Shown piece after piece: positions 54,570 to 62,420 of a stretch of 64,000 bases of DNA. Positions within the stretch are counted from its first letter, which is position 1, and every line of letters begins with the position of its first letter. The notes beneath the pieces were generated by a model, which was not told the DNA's origin, did no database searches, and saw only the letters and a program-made list of their open reading frames with translations. The stretch is from Mycolicibacterium sp. P9-64 (GTDB lineage Bacteria; Actinomycetota; Actinomycetes; Mycobacteriales; Mycobacteriaceae), in the NCBI RefSeq assembly GCF_008329605.1, contig NZ_NPKO01000011.1, positions 124,001 to 188,000 of the forward strand. The letters are read 5' to 3'. Both the position numbers and the translations under genes were made by a program.

Positions 54570-55007
54570 ATGGCCATCAAACTCGAGAACGTCGGCATCG
54601 CCGTACACGACCTGGAAGCAACGATCGCCTTCTTCACCGACCTCGGCCTCGTGCTCATCGGCCGTGACACGGTCAGTGGCGAATGGGCCGACACCGCCGT
54701 CGGCCTCGACGGCAACCACGCCAAGATCGCGATGCTCAAGACGCCGGACGGTCACGGTCGGCTGGAGCTCTTCGAGTACATCCACCCCGAGGCCATCGAG
54801 TCGAAGCCCACTGTTCCCAACGAGATTGGCATGCACCGCGTCGCCTTTTCAGTCGACGACATCGACGAAGCGCTTGAGATTGCCGCGAGGCACGGCTGCC
54901 ATCCACTGCGCGGTGTGGCGACCTATGAAGACGTTTACAAGCTCACCTACGTCCGCGGTCCCAGCGGCATCCTGGTGATGCTCGCCCAGGAGCTGAAGAG
55001 GAACTAA
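54570..55007 (+). CDS. VOC-family protein
   Basis: The protein is 145 residues (ATG at 54570; 54561 is also possible). It opens with AIKLENVGIAVHDLEATIAF and has the second module opening MHRVAFSVDDIDEALE; candidate metal ligands are His and Glu in each half (LELFEYIHP, HRVAFSV). It resembles methylmalonyl-CoA epimerase/glyoxalase-like proteins. It sits 94 bp downstream of the importer operon and may belong to the same pathway. Confidence 0.8.
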   Translation: MAIKLENVGIAVHDLEATIAFFTDLGLVLIGRDTVSGEWADTAVGLDGNHAKIAMLKTPDGHGRLELFEYIHPEAIESKPTVPNEIGMHRVAFSVDDIDEALEIAARHGCHPLRGVATYEDVYKLTYVRGPSGILVMLAQELKRN

Positions 55008-55009
55008 CA

Positions 55010-55026
55010 GCCGTCGCAGCGACGGT
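55010..55026. terminator. Short hairpin between convergent VOC and M24 genes
   Basis: CCGTCG-CAG-CGACGG fills the 19-bp gap between the two stops. It can form a 6-bp GC-rich hairpin, suitable as a bidirectional terminator. Confidence 0.4.
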
Positions 55027-56274
55027 TCAGTACTCGTTGGCGATCATGAGCTTCTGCGCCGGGAACAGGGTGAGGATTCGCGGCCCGTCGGCGGTGACGA
55101 CCACCTCTTCCTCGATCCGGGCAGCCGAGAAACCGTCCGAGGCAGGGCAATACGTCTCGAGGGCGAAGACCATGCCCTCCTGCAGCTCGATCGGCTCGGT
55201 CATCGAGTTCAGGCGCGAGATGATCGGGCGTTCGTGCAGCCCGAGGCCGAGGCCATGACCGAATTGCAGCCCGAAGGCGGCGAGCTCGTTGTCGAAGCCG
55301 AACTCGGTCGCCTTCGGCCAGACAGCAGCCACTTCGTCGGTGCCGACCCCCGGCCGGACCATCTGGATCGAGGCGTCCATCCACTCACGGGCCTTGGTGT
55401 ACGAGTCGTGCTGGCTCGGTGTGGCACTACCGACGTTGAACGTCCGGTAATAGCACGTGCGATAGCCGTTGAAGCTGTGGATGATGTCGAAGAAGGCCTG
55501 ATCCCCCGGCCGAATCAGCCGGTCGGTGAAGTTGTGCGGATGCGGGTTGCACCGTTCCCCGCTGATGGCGTTGACGGCCTCCACCTGATCGGATCCCATG
55601 GCGTAGAGCCGCTGGTTCACCAGCGCGACGATCTCGTTTTCCCTGATCCCCGGCTTCAACGCCTCGAATACGTCCTGGTACACCCCGTCGACCATCGCAG
55701 CGGCCTGCGTGAGCAGCATGATCTCGTCGACGGATTTGATCTGCCGCGCGTCGAGCATGCGCTGCTGGCAGTCGACGACCTTCAACCCTTGCCGCTGCAT
55801 CTCGAACAAGAACGCAGGCTCGACGATGTCGACGCCGACCGGGGCGTCGGAAAGTCCTGCGTCGTCGAGCATTCCCTTGATTTCACGGACGGCCGACACC
55901 ATGAGGCCTGCCGACGGCGCGACGGCACCGCGCATCCCGAGCATGCCGGGGCGGCAGTTCTCGTCGGGCAGCCAGTTCGAGTAGATCTTGTGGTGACGCA
56001 CCGCAGAACCGAAGTCCCACAACCAGGGATCGTCGGCAGTGCGGGTGAGCAACGCGTACCGCGTCATCTTGTCGCCGAGCGCGCCACCGATCCACGTCTG
56101 CGTCGTGTAGCGGATGTTGTAGAAGTCGAACAGCAGGAACGCACCGCACTCGCTGGACTCCAGAGCCGACTTCGCCCGACGGAGCCGGTAGTCACGAAGC
56201 CTGGCGAAGTCGACGCGTTCTTCGTAGTCGACGCCCATGTGGCCAGGAGCCGGCAGCGGACGTGACTCACTCAT
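55027..56274 (-). CDS. M24-family (aminopeptidase P/creatinase-like) protein with altered metal site
   Basis: The protein is 415 residues from the ATG at 56274. The pita-bread C-terminal domain is clear (ALKPGIRENEIVALVNQRLYA, FGHGLGLGLHERP, EGMVFALETY). In the block FFDIIHSFNGYRTCYYRTF the second metal-binding aspartate of metallopeptidases (normally GYxSDxTRTF) is cysteine. Such loss is known in creatinase, which works without metal. A C-N or related hydrolase or lyase activity on a small molecule is therefore more likely than peptide cleavage. It overlaps the gene at 56267-57214 by 8 bp. Confidence 0.83.
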   Translation of the reverse strand: MSESRPLPAPGHMGVDYEERVDFARLRDYRLRRAKSALESSECGAFLLFDFYNIRYTTQTWIGGALGDKMTRYALLTRTADDPWLWDFGSAVRHHKIYSNWLPDENCRPGMLGMRGAVAPSAGLMVSAVREIKGMLDDAGLSDAPVGVDIVEPAFLFEMQRQGLKVVDCQQRMLDARQIKSVDEIMLLTQAAAMVDGVYQDVFEALKPGIRENEIVALVNQRLYAMGSDQVEAVNAISGERCNPHPHNFTDRLIRPGDQAFFDIIHSFNGYRTCYYRTFNVGSATPSQHDSYTKAREWMDASIQMVRPGVGTDEVAAVWPKATEFGFDNELAAFGLQFGHGLGLGLHERPIISRLNSMTEPIELQEGMVFALETYCPASDGFSAARIEEEVVVTADGPRILTLFPAQKLMIANEY

Positions 56275-57214
56275 CGGCGGGGATTCCCAGACCGTCGTCG
56301 ACGTCGGCATCTTCGGAGACCAACTCGACACCCGAGCGCCGGGCCTGCTCGAGCAGCAACGTCGCGAAGTCCTCGGTGGTGTGACCCGCACCAATCGCCG
56401 ATGACACCATTTCGGCGGACAGGGCGGCGACCGGCATCGGCACACCGTACTGGCGGGCCGCTTCAAGCCCGAGGTCGAAATCCTTGCGCAGCAAGATGTT
56501 CGTGAACGTGGGTGTGAAGTCGAGGTTCACCAACGCGGGCGACTTGTACCGGGTGAAGACCGATCCCATGACCGAGTTGTTGAGAAACTCGAGGAACGCT
56601 TCTCTGCTGGTGCCGCCCTGCTCGGCGAGCACGGTGATCTCGGCGAGGGATTGGGCGACCACGCCGAGGAAGACGTTGTGGCAGATCTTGACGAGGCGGG
56701 CGACTTCGCCATCACCGACGTAGGTGACGCCCCGTCCGAGCGGGCGCAGGAGGTGTTCGGCGCTCTCGTAGGCCTCACGCGGACCCGACACCGCGAGGGT
56801 GAGCTTGCCCGACCGGACGACCTTGGGGTTGCCGCTGACCGGTGCGGCCAGAAGTGCAGTGCCGCAGTTGGCGGCAAGGCCGCGGATCTTCTCCGAGATG
56901 GCCGCCGAGACGGTCGAGCTGTCGATGATGATCTGCGGCGAAACGTCTGCCGTGAGAAGCCCGTCCTCGCCGACGGTCACGTGCTCGAGATCGTCGGAGG
57001 CGGCGACCATGATGAAGACGACGTCGCGATCGGCCAGCTGCGCGGGGGTATCGACCAGCTTCGCGCCACGCGCGGCCAGAGGCTCCGCCTTGGACCGGGT
57101 GCGGTTGTACACCGACACGTCGTGACCCGCGTCCAACAGGCGTTCGATGAGCGCATAGCCCATGCGTCCGGCACCGATCCACCCAACGCTCATGGTCTTC
57201 TCGTTGTTCTTCAT
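56267..57214 (-). CDS. 3-hydroxyisobutyrate dehydrogenase-family NAD(P)-dependent oxidoreductase
   Basis: The protein is 315 residues from the ATG at 57214, behind GGGAGAGG. The Rossmann motif is VGWIGAGRMGYALIERLL. IIDSSTVSA is the substrate-binding block and the catalytic lysine lies in VKICHN. It oxidises a beta-hydroxy acid to a semialdehyde, or runs in reverse. A LacI-type operator candidate lies 18 bp upstream. It is co-transcribed with the M24 gene. Confidence 0.88.
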   Translation of the reverse strand: MKNNEKTMSVGWIGAGRMGYALIERLLDAGHDVSVYNRTRSKAEPLAARGAKLVDTPAQLADRDVVFIMVAASDDLEHVTVGEDGLLTADVSPQIIIDSSTVSAAISEKIRGLAANCGTALLAAPVSGNPKVVRSGKLTLAVSGPREAYESAEHLLRPLGRGVTYVGDGEVARLVKICHNVFLGVVAQSLAEITVLAEQGGTSREAFLEFLNNSVMGSVFTRYKSPALVNLDFTPTFTNILLRKDFDLGLEAARQYGVPMPVAALSAEMVSSAIGAGHTTEDFATLLLEQARRSGVELVSEDADVDDGLGIPADE

Positions 57215-57231
57215 TGCCTCTCCCGGCTCGA

Positions 57232-57245
57232 CTGCAATCGGTTGC
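57232..57245. promoter_or_regulatory. LacI-type operator candidate upstream of the HIBADH-like gene
   Basis: TGCAATCGGTTGCA keeps both TGCAA arms. It overlaps the likely promoter of the HIBADH-M24 operon. Further CGTTGCA-like half sites occur at 57341-57358. Confidence 0.55.
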
Positions 57246-57391
57246 AATCCTGCCGTGCAGTCACGTTCAAGTCAACACCGCAGCATGTGCGGGTTTCACT
57301 CAGGATTCATCACACCAAGGATGAGCCGCACGCAGCGAACGGTTGCAGCCCGTTGCAGCAGTCAGGAAGCAGCGCCTTGAAGGCCCCGGCC

Positions 57392-58420
57392 TCAGGCGCG
57401 AGGCGCCGGTACCGGACCTGTCGAGGACCGGACGACCATCGTCAGAGGCAGAAGCAGCGAACGCGGATGGCGATCGGGGTCGTTGAGCACTTCGAGCAGC
57501 AATCGGGCTGCTTCCGCTCCGATCTCGTAATGGGGGATGCGGACGGTCGTCATGGGCGGTGAAACCTTGTCCATGAACGGCATGTCGTTGAATCCGACCA
57601 CGCTGATGTCATCCGGACAGCGCAGGCCACGTTCGGCCAGTGCGTCGTAGACGCCGAGGGCCAGTAGATCGTTGCCGGCCAGGACCGCGGTGAACTCGGG
57701 ACCGGAGTCCAGCAGCGTCCGCATTGCGTTGGCGCCCGCCTGCTCCGACCATTCGTCGCAGATGAACGTCCGGGTGGGCTCGGCAGGCAGGTGCAGTTCT
57801 TCCAGGCTGGACAGGAAGGCGCGACGCCGGGTTACGCCGGTCGACAGGTCCTGCGGCCCTGCGAGATGCACGATCTTGGTGTGGCCCAGGTCGACGAGGT
57901 GCTGCATCGCCATCGCGACGCCCGCCGCATCGTCGGAGGTGACCGATGGGATGTCGGCCCCATTGGTACGGCGGTTGACCAGCACCATCGGCGTCGACGC
58001 CGCAGCCAGTTCCTCGAGCAACGGGTGCTTCAAGTGCGCAGTCGCGAACACGAAGCCCTCGACGTTGCGCTGACGGAACGACTCAACCGCCGTCTTCTCC
58101 ACGTCGGGCCTGTTGTCGGTGTTGACGATCCAGGCGTTGTAGCCGATGGTACGTAGCACGTCCTCGACTCCCCGCACGATCGGCGGGAACAGCGGGTTGG
58201 TCAGGTCGGGGATCACCAGCCCGATGCTGGCCGACCGAGACGTCTTGAGGCTGCGGGCGATTGGATTGGGCGAGTAGCCCATCTCGGCGGCGACCTTCTT
58301 GATTCGCGCCGCCGTCTCGCTGTTGACCAAGCTCTCGGTTTGCCGGTTCAAAGCGCGCGAAGCGGTGGCCGGATGGACCCCGGCCATGACCGCAACCTCA
58401 CGCAGCGTGGCCCTGTGCAC
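57392..58420 (-). CDS. LacI-family transcriptional regulator
   Basis: The protein is 342 residues from the GTG at 58420, the usual LacI length. The helix-turn-helix reads TLREVAVMAGVHPATASRALN, the hinge helix follows (PNPIARSLKTSRSASIG), then a sugar-binding-type core. The longer frame to 58537 overlaps a palindrome of the operator type at 58446 and adds no domain, so the GTG is preferred. It likely represses itself and the surrounding transport and catabolic genes. Confidence 0.92.
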   Translation of the reverse strand: MHRATLREVAVMAGVHPATASRALNRQTESLVNSETAARIKKVAAEMGYSPNPIARSLKTSRSASIGLVIPDLTNPLFPPIVRGVEDVLRTIGYNAWIVNTDNRPDVEKTAVESFRQRNVEGFVFATAHLKHPLLEELAAASTPMVLVNRRTNGADIPSVTSDDAAGVAMAMQHLVDLGHTKIVHLAGPQDLSTGVTRRRAFLSSLEELHLPAEPTRTFICDEWSEQAGANAMRTLLDSGPEFTAVLAGNDLLALGVYDALAERGLRCPDDISVVGFNDMPFMDKVSPPMTTVRIPHYEIGAEAARLLLEVLNDPDRHPRSLLLPLTMVVRSSTGPVPAPRA

Positions 58421-58445
58421 GGATCCCCCCACTCCCCGTCTCGAC

Positions 58446-58459
58446 TGCAATCGGATGCA
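58446..58459. promoter_or_regulatory. LacI-type operator candidate upstream of the lacI-family gene
   Basis: TGCAATCGGATGCA lies 25 bp upstream of the GTG start. It suggests autoregulation and supports the shorter reading of the regulator gene. Confidence 0.55.
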
Positions 58460-58467
58460 GCGTCCCG

Positions 58468-59412
58468 TCAATGATGGCGCGCCCCCCGGCCACGTGCAAT
58501 ATAGCCATTGGCAGCTGCCGTCAGCATCGTCGGCCACGCGGACGTCACCACATCGAGATCCGGGCTCGGGCTGTGCCGACGCCTCAGGTCTATCAGGGCC
58601 CCGATCGAAGATTCGTCGACCCGTCCGTCGGTGATCAGACCGTGGGTTGGATCGAGCAGGCAGTCGAGGTGCGCCCTGGCCTGCGGCGGCGCCAATCCGA
58701 GCAATCGTCCGGCGGCTTCGAGCACCTCTCCCTCGAGCCGGCCTGCGACGACGTCACGAGCGGTGTCGATGACCACTTCTGCGAGACGTTCTCGCGGACC
58801 CGTGATTTCGGGGTCGTCGGCCGACATGGCCGCCATCACCGTGCCGAGATAGGGACCGAGGTCCGCGACCGTACTCACCACACGGCACCCCGCCGCGATC
58901 GCCCGTAGTTCGTTGCCTGCGTTGAGGATCGTGGCCGCGCACGTTCCGTCCGCCAGCGCGGCTGCACGGCGCGGGGTCGACCCCAGCGACTCGAGGACGT
59001 AGTCGTCCTTGCCGAGGCCTGCGCACTCCAGGAGGGCGAACGCGACGAACGCAAAACCCGACCCCGGCACGTCGACTCCGACGACACGGCCACGGACGTC
59101 CGCGACGTCCGTCACCGACGGAGCAAGACACAACGACAGCCCGAGCCCTCGATCGATGCCGGCAAGGACCTCCACGGGCAGGTTGCGCTGCAGCGGATTC
59201 GAGCTCAGGAATCGGTAGGCGAGAACGTTGTCCGGACTCGTCATCACCACGTCGAATTCGCCGGCTTCGAGCGAGCGGAATTGAGCAGGCGACGACGGCA
59301 CCGGCGCCTCGGTGACGTCGAGGCCAGCGCGGTCCAACCGTCCGGTGGAGCGGGCAACGTCGATCAACAACGACGGAGTGAACGTGCCGATGTGTAGCCG
59401 GGCTCGCGTCAT
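58468..59412 (-). CDS. NMT1/THI5-like substrate-binding-fold protein without signal peptide
   Basis: The protein is 314 residues from the ATG at 59412. The fold is that of nitrate/sulfonate/riboflavin-type binding proteins (FRSLEAGEFDVVMTSPDNVL, VRGRVVGVDVPGSGFAFVAF). The N-terminus MTRARLHIGTFTPSLL goes directly into the first strand, with no signal peptide or lipobox, unlike the lipoprotein at 61329. It may be a cytoplasmic sensor or enzyme. It is divergent from the importer ATPase across a region with two operator candidates. Confidence 0.78.
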   Translation of the reverse strand: MTRARLHIGTFTPSLLIDVARSTGRLDRAGLDVTEAPVPSSPAQFRSLEAGEFDVVMTSPDNVLAYRFLSSNPLQRNLPVEVLAGIDRGLGLSLCLAPSVTDVADVRGRVVGVDVPGSGFAFVAFALLECAGLGKDDYVLESLGSTPRRAAALADGTCAATILNAGNELRAIAAGCRVVSTVADLGPYLGTVMAAMSADDPEITGPRERLAEVVIDTARDVVAGRLEGEVLEAAGRLLGLAPPQARAHLDCLLDPTHGLITDGRVDESSIGALIDLRRRHSPSPDLDVVTSAWPTMLTAAANGYIARGRGARHH

Positions 59413-59431
59413 GACCACATGCTGCCATAGC

Positions 59432-59445
59432 TGCAATCGTTTGTA
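59432..59445. promoter_or_regulatory. LacI-type operator candidate upstream of the NMT1-like gene
   Basis: TGCAATCGTTTGTA lies 20 bp upstream of the minus-strand start at 59412 in the divergent region 59413-59581. Confidence 0.5.
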
Positions 59446-59540
59446 GATGGATGCACCGGTTGACCAACTGTCGGACGATCGCGGGCGACGACCATTCTTC
59501 TCGTGCCCATTGACATGACCCATGTCACATCGCAGGATGG

Positions 59541-59554
59541 AGCAAACGATTGCA
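59541..59554. promoter_or_regulatory. LacI-type operator candidate upstream of the sulfonate-type importer
   Basis: AGCAAACGATTGCA is the mirror form of the site at 59432 and lies 27 bp upstream of the ATPase start at 59582. The two sites are 109 bp apart. Confidence 0.5.
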
Positions 59555-59581
59555 GCGTCGACGCCCGTGCAGAGGATCTTC

Positions 59582-60451
59582 ATGAGTCACGCCGTTCCCT
59601 CGGTGACCACCCGCCCGCGACCGAGCGCCGACGACGCGCCGACCACCGATGCACCACTGATCGAGATTCGCGGCGTCAGCGCCGGCTACGAGAACAAGCG
59701 GCAGAAGACCCGGCTCATCGCCCTCCGGGACGTGAACCTGGACGTGCGTGGGGGCGAATTCCTCGCCATCGTCGGCCCGTCCGGCTGCGGCAAGACCACG
59801 TTGATCAACATGATCGCCGGGTTCATGAAACCCCTCGAGGGCACGATCCGGGTCCACGGGGAACCCGTTCAGGGGCCAGGTGCCGACCGCGCCATGGTGT
59901 TCCAGGACTACGCGGTGCTGCCATGGCGCACCGTCTACAAGAACGTCATGTTCGCACTGGAGAACCGCCACCCCCGCCCAAGCAAGGCGGTGTCGGCGGA
60001 GCGCATCACCCACGCCCTCGAACTCGTCGGGCTGACTGGATTCGAGAAGTCCTATCCGTACGAGCTCTCCGGCGGAATGCGCCAACGGGTCGGCATCGCC
60101 CGTGCGCTCGTCTCCGAGCCGGAGATCCTGTTGATGGACGAACCGTTCGGTGCCGTCGACGCGATGACGCGCGAAGCCATGCAGGCGGAGTTCGAGAAGA
60201 TCATCGCCCAGACGGGCCAGACCGTCTTCTTCATCACCCACTCGATCGACGAGGCGCTCACGCTCGCCGACCGGGTGGTCATCGTGTCGAACCGGCCGGG
60301 CCGGGTCAAGGAGATCCTCGACGTCGACCTGCCAAAGCCCCGCTTCGACGAGGGCGTGCGGCGCAGCGAGCGATTCGGCGAGCTGCGCGAACACATTTGG
60401 AACCAGCTGCAGGCCGAGGCACTCGGCGCAAAGATCGGAGAGGACCGATGA
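59582..60451 (+). CDS. Taurine/nitrate/sulfonate-type ABC transporter ATPase
   Basis: The protein is 289 residues from the ATG at 59582, behind AGAGGATC. Walker A is GPSGCGKTTLIN, signature LSGGMRQRVGIARAL, Walker B ILLMDEPFGAVD. The FFITHSIDEALTLADRVVIVSNRPGRV tail is typical of TauB/SsuB. It overlaps the permease gene by 4 bp. Upstream frame extension runs through the operator site and is unlikely to be translated. Confidence 0.92.
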   Translation: MSHAVPSVTTRPRPSADDAPTTDAPLIEIRGVSAGYENKRQKTRLIALRDVNLDVRGGEFLAIVGPSGCGKTTLINMIAGFMKPLEGTIRVHGEPVQGPGADRAMVFQDYAVLPWRTVYKNVMFALENRHPRPSKAVSAERITHALELVGLTGFEKSYPYELSGGMRQRVGIARALVSEPEILLMDEPFGAVDAMTREAMQAEFEKIIAQTGQTVFFITHSIDEALTLADRVVIVSNRPGRVKEILDVDLPKPRFDEGVRRSERFGELREHIWNQLQAEALGAKIGEDR

Positions 60452-61293
60452 GCACGGGGACGCTGTCAACGACCGATGCCTCGACCGACGCCTCGGCCGT
60501 CACCGAGACGATCACACGCAGCGTGTGGGATCGCTACCGAACCCTCGTCATCACGGTGATCAACCTGAGCCTGTTCTTCGTGATCTGGCAGTTGATCGCA
60601 CTGTCGGAAGTGATCAACCCGCTGTTCTTCCCCAAGGCCACCGACATGTTCTCGGCGATGTACCACGGCTTCGTCGACGGCACCATCGGTCCGCAACTGC
60701 TGCACAGCGTGCAGAACTTCACCATCGGCATGCTGATCGCCGCGGCCATCGGCATCCCGCTCGGCCTGTTGATGGGCGGCGTGCGGATCCTCGACCTGAT
60801 CCTGTCTCCCTACGTGTGGGCGATGACAGCGCTGCCGCGCGTCGCCCTGATCCCCCTGCTGATCCTCGTCCTCGGCTTCGGTAACTCCATGCAGCTCACC
60901 ATCATCGTGCTGTCGGCGGTGTTCCCGATGATGGTCAACTGCATGGAGGGCGTGAAGACCGTCGATCCGTCGCTGGTGCGGGCCGGCCGGATCTTCGGCG
61001 CGAACGAGGCGCAGTTGTACGTCAAGGTGATCCTGCCGTTCACCCTGCCCTTCGTGATCAGCGGCATCAACCAGGGCATCGCCCGTGGCCTGGTCGGGAT
61101 GCTCATCGGTGAGCTGCTCGGCGGCGGAGGGCAGGGACTCGGATTTCTGCTGGATCGGGCGGGCGACCAATTCGATGCGCCGATGATGTACGCCACCCTT
61201 CTGCTGCTCGCAGTCATCTCGGTGGGGCTCGTGCAGGGAATGCGGTGGATCGAACGCCGGGCAGCACCCTGGCGCGACTTTGCGCGCGCGTAG
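60448..61293 (+). CDS. Taurine/nitrate/sulfonate-type ABC transporter permease
   Basis: The protein is 281 residues with six membrane segments. The blocks IGIPLGLLMGG, AMTALPRVALIPLLILVLGFG and VRAGRIFGANEAQLYVKVILP are typical of TauC/SsuC permeases. The ATG at 60448 overlaps the ATPase stop. The long frame from 59503 is an out-of-frame shadow until this point. Confidence 0.92.
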   Translation: MSTGTLSTTDASTDASAVTETITRSVWDRYRTLVITVINLSLFFVIWQLIALSEVINPLFFPKATDMFSAMYHGFVDGTIGPQLLHSVQNFTIGMLIAAAIGIPLGLLMGGVRILDLILSPYVWAMTALPRVALIPLLILVLGFGNSMQLTIIVLSAVFPMMVNCMEGVKTVDPSLVRAGRIFGANEAQLYVKVILPFTLPFVISGINQGIARGLVGMLIGELLGGGGQGLGFLLDRAGDQFDAPMMYATLLLLAVISVGLVQGMRWIERRAAPWRDFARA

Positions 61294-61328
61294 TCACCCG
61301 AAGTACTCACAGGAATGAGGAGATTTGC

Positions 61329-62420
61329 ATGAGAAGCAAACGATTGCTCGCCGTGCTCGGCGTCGGTCTGACGTTCGCGGCAGTGCTCACGGCATGCGGC
61401 GGTGACAAGCCCGCGGCGGGAGGTGAGCCCACGGCCCTTCCGACCAACGCCGATCAGGTCGACGCCAAGATCGACACGTCGAAGGTGAAGAAGGACATCG
61501 TCGTAGCCGTGGACAACCCCTACTACCTGTTCCACGAAGACGTCTTGGTTGCCGAAGACAAGGGCTACTTCAAGGAAGTCGGCATCGACAACGTCAAGAT
61601 CGTGACGGTCGAGGACCCGCTGCCTGCGCTGATCGGAGGATCGGTCGACTTCGCCCTCTACGACACCGACACCGCCATCACGGCGGCAAAGAAGTCGAAC
61701 GCCGGGATCAAGTATCTGTCGACCTACCTCGGAGGTGAGGCCAACATCCTCGGTGTCCGCAAGGGGATCAACACGGCCGAGGACCTCAAAGGCAAGACGA
61801 TCACCGGTGGACAGTTCGGCAGCCGCAACGACTTCCTGATCCGAAAGCTGCTCACCGACAACGGTATCGACCCCGACAAGGACGTCAAGCTGGTGAGCAC
61901 CGGTGGTCAGTCCAACGAGCGCCTGCAATCGGTGATCGCAGGCACCGTCGACGGCGCGAGTCTTCAGATTCGGCACAAGACGTTGTTGGAGGCCGAGGGC
62001 GGCAAGTTCCTCTTCCAGGAACTCGGCCGGGCACCGCAAAACGGTTGGGCCGCGAACAAGATCCTGACCGAGAGCCCCGAGACCGTGGCCGCTTTCCTCA
62101 CCGCCACGCTCAAGGCGCGCCAGTTCATCAACGACATGGACAACAAGGATGCCGTGCTAGACCTGATGGCCGCCAAGGACTTCGAGCTCCCGCAGCCGTA
62201 CCGGGACGCATACGCCGATGAGCAGAACGCCACATACCACACCGGCGACGGTGGCTTCGACATCAAGGACATGGACCAGTTCGTCAACGAACAGATCGAG
62301 TTGAAGGTGATTCCCCCGGGTACTGATTGGCACCAGTACGTCGACCTGGTCCCGCTCTGGCGTGCACAGAAGGCGCTGGGGTTGCCGCTGCGGCCCAGCC
62401 CTGGCGACATGGCCCCGTGA
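61329..62420 (+). CDS. NMT1-like substrate-binding lipoprotein of the importer
   Basis: The protein is 363 residues from the ATG at 61329, behind GAGGAG. Lipobox is VLTAC. The binding fold reads VVAVDNPYYLFHEDVLVAED, with FALYDTDTAITAAKK and GGQSNERLQSVIAGTVDGAS. It delivers an unknown small ligand to the permease at 60448. The beginning of the gene contains an operator-like sequence. Its stop overlaps the next gene's GTG by 4 bp. Confidence 0.9.
   Translation: MRSKRLLAVLGVGLTFAAVLTACGGDKPAAGGEPTALPTNADQVDAKIDTSKVKKDIVVAVDNPYYLFHEDVLVAEDKGYFKEVGIDNVKIVTVEDPLPALIGGSVDFALYDTDTAITAAKKSNAGIKYLSTYLGGEANILGVRKGINTAEDLKGKTITGGQFGSRNDFLIRKLLTDNGIDPDKDVKLVSTGGQSNERLQSVIAGTVDGASLQIRHKTLLEAEGGKFLFQELGRAPQNGWAANKILTESPETVAAFLTATLKARQFINDMDNKDAVLDLMAAKDFELPQPYRDAYADEQNATYHTGDGGFDIKDMDQFVNEQIELKVIPPGTDWHQYVDLVPLWRAQKALGLPLRPSPGDMAP
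61335..61348. promoter_or_regulatory. Operator-like palindrome inside the lipoprotein gene start
   Basis: AGCAAACGATTGCT overlaps codons 3-7 (SKRLL region) of the binding lipoprotein. It matches the LacI-type sites of this locus but lies in coding sequence, so it may be a secondary operator or chance. Confidence 0.3.

Noticed and set aside
59503..60447. N-terminal extension of the permease frame
   Set aside because: The extension is out of frame with the TauB-like ATPase encoded there, and is Arg-rich without motifs. The permease starts at 60448.
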